Below, piece by piece: positions 17,462-23,895 of a stretch of DNA of 64,000 nt (its first letter is position 1; every line of letters begins with the position of its first letter). The stretch covers positions 1,488,001-1,552,000 of the forward strand of contig JACJWA010000001.1 in the NCBI GenBank assembly GCA_020637395.1, in the 5' to 3' direction. The notes beneath the pieces were generated by a model. That model had not been told where the DNA came from. It ran no database searches and saw only the letters and a program-made list of their open reading frames with translations. The stretch is from Calditrichota bacterium (GTDB lineage: Bacteria > Electryoneota > RPQS01). The translations under genes were made by a program, and so were the position numbers.

Positions 17462-17490
17462 TTGACTTGTGCGCGGAATTTACTTTATTT
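17462..17490 (+). promoter_or_regulatory. Candidate promoter for lpxL-like gene
   Basis: TTGACT at 17462-17467 is a near-consensus -35 box. Seventeen bases later lies TTATTT (17485-17490) as a weak -10 box. Transcription would start around 17496-17498, only a few bases before the ATG at 17501, which itself lacks a ribosome site. The message could therefore be nearly leaderless. Confidence 0.45.
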
Positions 17491-17500
17491 AGACTCCACT

Positions 17501-18400
17501 ATGGCAGCAATAGGTTCCAACTCGCACAGGTTTTCTCACTGGCTGCAGTATGCCGCGCTGCGCGGTTTCATTGCGTTCGTCGGTGTCCTGCCGCGCCGCG
17601 TTCGAGGGGCGATTGGTACCGGATTGGGACGTCTCGCGTATTCCCTGGGGATTCGCAAGCGAGTGGTGTTCCAGAATTTGAACACGGCATTCCCGGGCAT
17701 TCCACAGAAGGGACTTCAGGACACGGCGCGTAGATGCTTCGAACATTTCGGTCATGTTGCGGTCAGTCTTGCAGAACTGCCAAAGTTATCTCGAGAGGCG
17801 TTAAACGACTGGGTGTTCATGGAGGGACTCGAAGGGCTCGATCGCGCCGTGGCCGGGGGCAACGGCGGGCTTGTGATTTCCGGGCATTTGGGGAATTGGG
17901 AAGTCATTGGAGCGATGGCCGCGCGACTTGGATATCCTGTGTCTTTCGTCGTTACGACACAACGAAACAAGCTCGTCGAGAACTGGCTTAACCGACTTCG
18001 CGAGCAATGTGGTGTTGAGATTATTCAACGCAAGGACGCCCTGCGCGGTGTTCTATCCGCGCTCAAACGCAATCGTGTGGTGGCAATCCTGATTGATCAG
18101 GATGCCCATCAAGAGGGAGTCTTTGTGCCGTTTTTTGGCAAGCTCAGCTCCACTCCGCGCGGGCCCGCAGTGTTTCACTTACGGACCGGCGCGCCGCTGA
18201 TCTTCATGGCATCCTCACGGATTCCCGGTGAGCGATATTGCTGCCAGATGCATCATGTTACGGTTGCGGAGGGCGCGGGACAAGAGGAGATCATGGCCAC
18301 GCTGACGGCAAAGCTTGAAGAGCAGATTCGGCGAACTCCCGAGCAATGGTTTTGGATGCACAAGAGATGGAAAACTCTCCCTCCCGCGTCGTTATCATAG
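17501..18400 (+). CDS. lpxL: Lipid A biosynthesis acyltransferase (LpxL/HtrB family)
   Basis: 299 residues from ATG 17501. It belongs to the lysophospholipid acyltransferase family that adds a secondary acyl chain to lipid A at the inner membrane. The catalytic HX4E motif is visible in SGHLGNWEV, and a second conserved block occurs in LIDQDAHQEGVFVPFFGK. A hydrophobic segment near residues 20-45 may anchor it in the membrane. It overlaps the next gene by 34 bases, so acylation and heptose transfer are encoded together. An upstream TTG at 17462 is in frame but coincides with the predicted -35 box, so I reject it as a start. Confidence 0.9.
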   Translation: MAAIGSNSHRFSHWLQYAALRGFIAFVGVLPRRVRGAIGTGLGRLAYSLGIRKRVVFQNLNTAFPGIPQKGLQDTARRCFEHFGHVAVSLAELPKLSREALNDWVFMEGLEGLDRAVAGGNGGLVISGHLGNWEVIGAMAARLGYPVSFVVTTQRNKLVENWLNRLREQCGVEIIQRKDALRGVLSALKRNRVVAILIDQDAHQEGVFVPFFGKLSSTPRGPAVFHLRTGAPLIFMASSRIPGERYCCQMHHVTVAEGAGQEEIMATLTAKLEEQIRRTPEQWFWMHKRWKTLPPASLS

Positions 18401-19401
18401 ACACGGCGTGGCTGGGCGACGTCCTGTTCACGACCTCGCTGGTTGGAGCTGTGCGCATGCGTTGGCCCTCAACGGCGATTGATCTCGTCGTCGCTCCGCG
18501 CGCCAGAGAGCTTGTTGAACATCACCCGCATCTGAACTGTGTATGGATCTTTGACAAGCGCGGAGAGCAGAGAGGAATGAAGGGCATAAATAGTCTTGCC
18601 CGATCGCTTAATGAGCATCCCTATGACCTGTGCCTGTGCGCGCATCCTTCGACTAGATCGAGACTATTGTGTGGACAGCTGAATTGCCCGGTGAAGGTTG
18701 GATACAAGGGACTTGGTGCGGCGCGCGTGTTCACACATCTCGTAGCCGATGACCTGGCCCTTGAGCCTGATCATGTAGAGCGAAGATTGAATCTTCTGCG
18801 GACAGTTGTTGACGTACACAGTGCTCCGCCGCTTCTGGTAGGTCTGACCGAGGGCGAGCTTGCTTCTGCACGACAAAAGCTTGCAGGCTGGGGATTTCAG
18901 GACTGCGAGGTCATGGCGCTCATTCCGGGTTCAGCGTGGAAGACAAAACAATGGCCGACAGAGTACTTCCGCGAGCTGGCAAACAGCTGGATTTCATCTG
19001 CGCCGAATCGTGCAGCTGTGGCACTTATTGGGCCAAAAGAGCAGGCCTCCCGCGCTTTACTGGAACGTCTTCAAGACTCCCGATTTCGCGTCGAAAGTTT
19101 GTCTTTGCGTGAATGTGCCGCCCTGTTTTCACTCTGTAATGCTGCCGCGGGAAACGACACGGGCGTCTCGTTTCTAGCGATCGCTGCGGGATGCCCAGAA
19201 GTTCACGTGCTCTATGGCTCAACGCAGGTGAACTATGCTTTCCCCCCGCCACACAGGGGCATACATGCCGGCACTCCATGTTGCCTCTCGCGTACCGGGC
19301 ATGGCCGGCAAAACTGTGGCTGGACGGACGGCGAGCCGTGGTGCATGGCTCAAATCAGCCCGGGAAGCGTTCTGAGTCGGCTATTGTCCAGCCGCAGATA
19401 G
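18367..19401 (+). CDS. GT9-family heptosyltransferase (LPS core)
   Basis: 344 residues from ATG 18367. The N-terminus RVVIIDTAWLGDVLFTTSLVGAVR is the usual GT9 opening (R.....GD.L...P....L). The C-terminal half has the nucleotide-sugar loop ALIPGSAWKTKQWP and the GNDTGVSFLA motif. In most relatives the last motif is NDSGxxH; here the His position is Phe, which may be a lineage variation. Members transfer L-glycero-D-manno-heptose (or a similar sugar) from ADP-sugar to the lipid A-Kdo core in the cytoplasm. Overlap with the lipid A acyltransferase gene supports a role in LPS. WaaF versus WaaC cannot be told. Confidence 0.85.
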   Translation: MENSPSRVVIIDTAWLGDVLFTTSLVGAVRMRWPSTAIDLVVAPRARELVEHHPHLNCVWIFDKRGEQRGMKGINSLARSLNEHPYDLCLCAHPSTRSRLLCGQLNCPVKVGYKGLGAARVFTHLVADDLALEPDHVERRLNLLRTVVDVHSAPPLLVGLTEGELASARQKLAGWGFQDCEVMALIPGSAWKTKQWPTEYFRELANSWISSAPNRAAVALIGPKEQASRALLERLQDSRFRVESLSLRECAALFSLCNAAAGNDTGVSFLAIAAGCPEVHVLYGSTQVNYAFPPPHRGIHAGTPCCLSRTGHGRQNCGWTDGEPWCMAQISPGSVLSRLLSSRR

Positions 19402-19404
19402 AGC

Positions 19405-19444
19405 AAAAGAGACCGCCGAAGCTAACGCTTCGGCGGTCTCTTTT
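19405..19444. terminator. Strong bidirectional terminator
   Basis: AAAAGAGACCGCCGAAGC (19405-19422) and its exact reverse complement (19427-19444) form an 18-bp stem with a TAAC loop and A/T runs on both sides. It ends the rightward lpxL-heptosyltransferase unit and the leftward proline-repeat/membrane/AAA+ unit. Confidence 0.93.
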
Positions 19445-19458
19445 CATTCGGAATTGTG

Positions 19459-20343
19459 TTAGTTCGTAGCGGAGGCCGCCGCGACCTGAGTCGAAGGCAG
19501 GAGCTTGTGCAGAAGGTCCCGCGCGAGGCTTCTGAGCGACTGCGGCGATTCAATCTCGTCAAAGTGTGCCAGCAGTATGGCCGGATCAAACTGTCCTTGA
19601 GACAAGGCAAGCACACTCTCAACATGATTCTTGAGCTGGCGCACATTCTCCGGCCATTCCACACGCGTCAGCAACTCCATGTAATGGTATGGTACGGATG
19701 GCTTCTTTACGCGTTCGCGATCGGCAAATGCCTGTAGAGTGCTCTGAACAAGATATGGAATGTCCGCCGTACGTTCCGCCAAACTGGGCATGCTCAAGAC
19801 GTCCATGGAAAGTGCTTCATAGAGCTCTTCGGAGAAACGTCCAGTAGCGAGCTCTTCGGCCAACTCCCCGCTATGAGCCGAGCACATGATTCTCATGGTC
19901 AAGGGCTTTGATTCGCCCTTGGCCGTTCGAAACTCACCCTCACTCATGATTCTGGCAAGTCGCTCCTGCGCGACCGCGCTAAGATTCTGAATTCCGGAAA
20001 AGAGCAACGTTCCGTCCTGTGCACGCTCAAACGCGCCCACTTCGCCGCGAACAGTTCCCTCCAACAGGTGTTCAGTTGTATCACAGGTCAGCCGCTCCGC
20101 GGGAATACAGACGAATGGGGTTGCTTCCCGGGCTGAGCTGTTATGTATTGCGCGAGCAAGCAGTTTCTTCCCCGTGCCTTCGTCGCCGACAATCAGCACC
20201 GGACCCGAGTTCTGTGCCACGCGTGACGCCTGCCCCACGAGTCTGCGCATCGCTGCGCTGCGCGCAACCAATGTGCTGATCGTGTAGCGGCTTTCCATCC
20301 AGTTCTTGATCATCATGACTTCATCCTCTATTCTCATAGTCAT
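19459..20343 (-). CDS. Degenerate sigma-54 activator-like AAA+ protein
   Basis: 294 residues, ATG 20343; an internal ATG at 20316 has a better ribosome site (GAGGA seven bases upstream). The chain aligns along its length with the AAA+ domain of NtrC-type activators: VGDEGTGKK (53-60) for the P-loop, DGTLLFSGIQNL (110-121) at Walker B, FSEELYEAL (170-178) at the usual FREDLYYRL, and WPENVRQL near 240. Key parts are altered: Walker B DE is Ser116-Gly117, the GAFTGA loop that contacts sigma-54 is missing (about seven residues shorter there), and both arginines of the FRED..R segment are lost. No receiver, GAF or DNA-binding helix-turn-helix is present. ATP hydrolysis and sigma-54 activation look impossible, so it may be a nucleotide-binding regulator or adaptor. 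Confidence 0.75.
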   Translation of the reverse strand: MTMRIEDEVMMIKNWMESRYTISTLVARSAAMRRLVGQASRVAQNSGPVLIVGDEGTGKKLLARAIHNSSAREATPFVCIPAERLTCDTTEHLLEGTVRGEVGAFERAQDGTLLFSGIQNLSAVAQERLARIMSEGEFRTAKGESKPLTMRIMCSAHSGELAEELATGRFSEELYEALSMDVLSMPSLAERTADIPYLVQSTLQAFADRERVKKPSVPYHYMELLTRVEWPENVRQLKNHVESVLALSQGQFDPAILLAHFDEIESPQSLRSLARDLLHKLLPSTQVAAASATN

Positions 20344-20353
20344 CGTTCATTGC

Positions 20354-21346
20354 TCAGCGCCGACCTACCGGTGCCGGAGTGCGGCGCACTCTCATTCGGG
20401 ACGAACCGGTCCCAAGGAATACCTTCTGCCCAACCTTTTCCGGATCAAAAAAAGCCCGTAGAATAAGGCGGTCAAACCAGCCAATCCGCCGATCAATAGA
20501 AGGGTCATCAGATAAGCATTCGGACTCATAGTAGTCGGCTATTGTCTGTGATTTGAATTTGACTCGTAAGGCGAGACTTACCGCCATCCCCAAGTTTGCT
20601 ATCAGCATAACTCCTTGCGAAATCAGGAGAAAGCCCTCGTCCTGTGCAGGCAGAAGCAGTTCAGCAGTGTCAATACTAAGTGCTAATGCCCAAAAAAACA
20701 GAAGCGAGTCTGCAAATGCCCCAATCGGTTTGTCCGTTCTGTACTTGTGCACATAGAATGCCACAAGCATGAGAAGGCTGTACACGTTCAGGATAAGTGA
20801 CGAACTGTATAGTTCACCATAATATACGGTAGTGCCCCCCAGGTTGTCAGGAACCAACACGGCAAGCGGGTTCCAGATGTAGGGCGAATACAACCACACG
20901 GAAACTACCATTAGCCCAACTCCTGCAATTGCGGTTTGCAAAGCTCTGTACTTCGGGCGTGCGGTATAGGACACGGCGATATTGGTTATGGACCAGGCAA
21001 TGATCGTGTGAACCCCAACCATGCTCACTAACACATAGGCAACGTAGTAGGCATAGGTCTGCTCCAGCCAATGCACAATCACCCACGCTGGCAGAGCCAG
21101 TGCAGCAAGGGCAAAATAGAGCCAAAAAAAGAAGAACACGTTTCGATAGTGCTCTTCTTTTCGGTAGGCCAGGAAGCCGAGAATTGCGCAGAATGAAAGC
21201 AGCCCAAAATTGCCAAGGATGCCGATGTTCCACATCCATTCCGGAGCAGAAGGACTGATCAGTGTCGCGGCGGCAACAACAAGAGTAAAAGTGCTATAAA
21301 GATAAAAAACGGCCATTGGCATGCGGAATTGCAATCCGTAAGCCAA
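20354..21346 (-). CDS. Polytopic membrane protein, roughly eight transmembrane segments
   Basis: 330 residues from TTG 21346, or about ten fewer from ATG 21322 or 21316; none has a good ribosome site. Residues about 10-265 contain about eight hydrophobic segments rich in Trp, Tyr and Phe (e.g. NVFFFFWLYFALAALALP). A basic cytoplasmic tail of about 65 residues (about 265-330) follows, ending in RMRVRRTPAPVGRR. The layout recalls the 7TM N-terminal sensor regions of some histidine kinases, but no kinase part is attached. I do not recognise a family. It is 10 bases upstream of the degenerate AAA+ gene and 30 bases downstream of the proline-repeat gene, so all three are one transcription unit. 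Confidence 0.7.
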   Translation of the reverse strand: MAYGLQFRMPMAVFYLYSTFTLVVAAATLISPSAPEWMWNIGILGNFGLLSFCAILGFLAYRKEEHYRNVFFFFWLYFALAALALPAWVIVHWLEQTYAYYVAYVLVSMVGVHTIIAWSITNIAVSYTARPKYRALQTAIAGVGLMVVSVWLYSPYIWNPLAVLVPDNLGGTTVYYGELYSSSLILNVYSLLMLVAFYVHKYRTDKPIGAFADSLLFFWALALSIDTAELLLPAQDEGFLLISQGVMLIANLGMAVSLALRVKFKSQTIADYYESECLSDDPSIDRRIGWFDRLILRAFFDPEKVGQKVFLGTGSSRMRVRRTPAPVGRR

Positions 21347-21351
21347 TGGCC
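21304..21351 (-). terminator. Terminator/attenuator-like hairpin at the start of the membrane protein gene
   Basis: On the minus strand GGCCATTGGC and GCCAATGGCC form a perfect 10-bp stem (arms 21342-21351 and 21311-21320), with an imperfect inner stem in the 21-base loop, followed by G and six T (21304-21309). This has the form of an intrinsic terminator right after the proline-repeat gene, yet it lies over the candidate start codons (21346, 21322, 21316) of the next gene. It may let the small peptide be made in excess over the two downstream proteins. Confidence 0.55.
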
Positions 21352-21376
21352 GAGAAAGCCGAAAATGCCCGAGAAA

Positions 21377-21670
21377 CTACTTCTTAGGCGGGGGAGGCGG
21401 CAAAACAGGTACCAGAGCCGCGACGCCCTTCTTGGGCGGAGGAGGAGGAAGTACCGGAACTAAGGCCTCAATGCCCTTTTTGGGCGGGGGAGGCGGCAAA
21501 ACTGGAACCAACGCCTCGATGCCCTTCTTGGGCGGAGGAGGAGGCAGAACCGGAACTAAGGCCTCAATGCCCTTCTTGGGCGGAGGAGGAGGCAGAACCG
21601 GAACAAGTGCAGCGTAGCTCGCTACTGCGAATACAGAAAGAAGTAGAATAGCAGCGACGATTTTTTTCAT
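21377..21670 (-). CDS. Secreted proline-rich peptide with five 16-residue repeats
   Basis: 97 residues. MKKIVAAILLLSVFAVASYA is a clear Sec signal peptide with cleavage after SYA. The mature part is nothing but five copies of ALVPVLPPPPPKKGIE (the fourth ends in GVA, the last stops at PKK). The mature peptide is therefore about 77 residues, rich in proline and strongly basic, with five PPPPPKK blocks likely to form polyproline II helices. I know of no family with this repeat. The five 48-bp DNA units differ mostly at silent positions, so the peptide has been kept by selection. The two genes downstream encode a membrane protein and a regulator-like protein, which suggests signalling, envelope or secretion-related use. 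The function is unknown. Confidence 0.8.
   Translation of the reverse strand: MKKIVAAILLLSVFAVASYAALVPVLPPPPPKKGIEALVPVLPPPPPKKGIEALVPVLPPPPPKKGIEALVPVLPPPPPKKGVAALVPVLPPPPPKK
21380..21619. repeat. Five tandem 48-bp units coding the proline repeats
   Basis: Units start at 21380, 21428, 21476, 21524 and 21572. On the plus strand they begin CTTCTTGGGCGGAGG or close variants. Units 2 and 4 differ at only about three positions, and units 1 and 3 share GGGGGAGGCGGCAAAAC, an alternating pattern that suggests growth by duplication of a two-unit block. Confidence 0.9.
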
Positions 21671-21962
21671 AACTAGTACCTCTAAAGGGTGAAATACCCG
21701 CTTCTTTTCGTCGAATTCAAAGTAGTCAATTTATAGCAATCTGTCAACATCCTGAAGGAATACGTCAACAATCAGCTTAAAATGTTATATCGTTATAATC
21801 TTTTTCTTTACGTCACATTATTCCTAAATCCGCGAGGAATTCTGCACATCGAGAGGCGAATTCAAACAGGCTGACCGAAGACTAAAGCGACTTGTTTGCG
21901 TAGCAAAGGTTGCTTACATTTAGGGTTACGTTCTTAATTGATAGAAATCGCTGATTTTCTAA
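21671..21962. promoter_or_regulatory. AT-rich divergent promoter region (proline-repeat gene / prfA)
   Basis: 292 bases between two divergent genes. On the minus strand there are three direct TTGAC copies (plus positions 21725-21729, 21743-21747, 21764-21768; spacings 18 and 21). The middle one reads TTGACA and lies 17 bases before TACTTT, a usable -35/-10 pair for the proline-repeat gene. On the plus strand TTGCTT (21910-21915) lies 17 bases before CTTAAT (21933-21938), a candidate prfA promoter. Nothing here looks coding. Confidence 0.45.
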
Positions 21963-23039
21963 ATGATTGATAAAGTTAGACATATTCTTAGGCGTCTCGA
22001 CGAGATCGAGTCCAAGCTTGCCGATCCGGACACCGCAAGTTCACCAGTTGCCTCCACTCCGCTGCTTAAGGAAGCCAAGGAGCTTTCGGCGGTCGCTGAG
22101 AAGGGGCGCGAGTACCTTAAACTTGTCGAAGAGATCTCCGGTGCGCGCGAGCTTCTGCGGAGTGGTGACTCTGAAATGCGCGCTCTGGCGGAACTCGAAC
22201 TGGGGACCCTGGAAGAACAGTTGTCCAAAACGGATGACGAGCTACGCACGCTCATGCTCCCGAAAGATCCTGCCGACGAACGCAACGCCATTTTGGAAAT
22301 CCGGGCAGGCACGGGCGGTGAGGAGGCCGCATTGTTCGCTGCGGACCTGTTCCGCATGTACTCGCGATTCTGTGAAGTGATGCGCTGGAAACTCGAGGTT
22401 GCTTCCATGAGTGAAGCAGACGCGGGTGGTATCAAGGAAGTCGTTGCCGAAATCCGCGGAAACGAGGTTTTTGGATTCCTGAAGTGGGAGAGCGGAGTCC
22501 ATCGCGTGCAGCGAGTTCCCGTTACCGAATCTCAAGGACGAATTCACACGTCCGCTGCGTCCGTTGCCGTTTTGCCCGAAGCAGAGGAAACGGATGTCGA
22601 AATCAAGTCAACGGACTTGAAAGTGGACGTCTATCGTTCATCCGGAGCAGGTGGCCAACACGTGAACACGACGGACTCAGCGGTTCGCATCACGCACTTG
22701 CCGACCGGCCTTGTCGTTGCCATTCAGGATGAACGCTCGCAGATCAAGAATCGCGCAAAGGCCATGAAGGTTTTGACGTCAAGGCTCCTGGCCATCAAAC
22801 GTGAAGAGGAAGCTGCAAAGCTTTCCGCCGAACGCAAAAGCCAGATCGGCAGCGGCGACAGATCCGAGAAGATTCGCACATATAACTATCCGCAGAATCG
22901 TGTCACGGATCATCGCATCAATCTCACGCTCTACAAGCTGGATCGCGTCATGGAAGGCGACATCGGAGAACTGATCGAGGGTCTGAGACTTGCAGACCGG
23001 GCCGAGAAGCTTGGACGCTCCGCCGACTCCTTGGCATGA
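21963..23039 (+). CDS. prfA: Peptide chain release factor 1
   Basis: 358 residues, the normal RF1 length. It reads UAA and UAG stop codons and triggers peptide release. The GGQ motif is at G230-G231-Q232 (GAGGQHVNTTDSAV). The RF1-type codon-recognition tripeptide P-x-T is present as PVT in RVPVTESQGRIHTS, where RF2 would have SPF. Translation of prmC begins inside the last codons, the usual coupling with its own modifying enzyme. First gene of an eight-gene plus-strand unit. Confidence 0.97.
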   Translation: MIDKVRHILRRLDEIESKLADPDTASSPVASTPLLKEAKELSAVAEKGREYLKLVEEISGARELLRSGDSEMRALAELELGTLEEQLSKTDDELRTLMLPKDPADERNAILEIRAGTGGEEAALFAADLFRMYSRFCEVMRWKLEVASMSEADAGGIKEVVAEIRGNEVFGFLKWESGVHRVQRVPVTESQGRIHTSAASVAVLPEAEETDVEIKSTDLKVDVYRSSGAGGQHVNTTDSAVRITHLPTGLVVAIQDERSQIKNRAKAMKVLTSRLLAIKREEEAAKLSAERKSQIGSGDRSEKIRTYNYPQNRVTDHRINLTLYKLDRVMEGDIGELIEGLRLADRAEKLGRSADSLA

Positions 23040-23893
23040 GCGAAAGCCGCAGGCTGATTGACCTGCTCGCCGCTACAGAGAGGTTCTTTCAGGCGAAGGG
23101 AATTGAGTCGCCTCGGAGAAACGCGGAAGCCCTATTCGCTCACGCTCTTTGCCTCAAGCGCATTGACCTTTATGTGCACCACGATCGTCCGCTCAGCGAT
23201 GCAGAGGTTCTTGCGCTGCGAGAGCTGATTCGCAGGCGTGGCCAACGGGAACCGCTGCAGTACGTTCTTGGAAGCGTTCCGTTCTGTGACGCCACGATCA
23301 TTTTGCGGCCGGGACAACTTGTCCCGCGACCCGAAACCGAAGAGATGGTTCTTGCCTTAGCGAAGCGAATTCCGCCGGATTCGAGAATTTTGGATATCGG
23401 GTGCGGAACAGGCTGCATTTCTACAGCACTAGCGATGCTGTGCCCGACGTGCACGGTCGTGGGAGCGGACATTGATCAGGCCGCGATTGAGGAAACGCTC
23501 TTCAATGCCAGGAAGAACGGCGTCCCAGATCGAGTTTCCGCCGTGCGCGCGGACCTGTTTGACGAAAGATTTGTTGAAGTTTGCTCCGGCCCATTCGATG
23601 TTGTGGTTTCCAATCCGCCCTACGTACGCGAAGATGAGTGGCAAGGGTTGCAGACTGAAGTCCGTGACTTTGAAAACAAACATGCCTTGGTCAGCGGACC
23701 GACCGGCCTCGAATGCTACGAGCGATTTGCGGAACTCTTGCCCTCATTGTTGAAACCAACCGGACTTCTGGCGCTTGAGTTCGGGTTTGATCAGGCTGCT
23801 TCAATACGAGATTTGTTTACACCACTGCTCTCAGAGATTGACATTCACCGGGATCTACAGGGCAAGGAACGGTTCCTAATTGGCAGACGCTGA
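23036..23893 (+). CDS. prmC: Peptide chain release factor N5-glutamine methyltransferase
   Basis: 285 residues. It methylates the Gln of the GGQ motif of RF1/RF2. An N-terminal helical domain (about 1-85, with QREPLQYVLGS) precedes a Rossmann SAM domain: RPETEEMV, ILDIGCGTGCIS (SAM loop) and the catalytic NPPY at 193-196. Its ATG overlaps the prfA stop by four bases. Confidence 0.97.
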   Translation: MSESRRLIDLLAATERFFQAKGIESPRRNAEALFAHALCLKRIDLYVHHDRPLSDAEVLALRELIRRRGQREPLQYVLGSVPFCDATIILRPGQLVPRPETEEMVLALAKRIPPDSRILDIGCGTGCISTALAMLCPTCTVVGADIDQAAIEETLFNARKNGVPDRVSAVRADLFDERFVEVCSGPFDVVVSNPPYVREDEWQGLQTEVRDFENKHALVSGPTGLECYERFAELLPSLLKPTGLLALEFGFDQAASIRDLFTPLLSEIDIHRDLQGKERFLIGRR

Positions 23894-23895
23894 CC

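Noticed and set aside
19459..20343. Active sigma-54-dependent activator
   Set aside because: GAFTGA loop, Walker B acids and the DNA-binding domain are missing.
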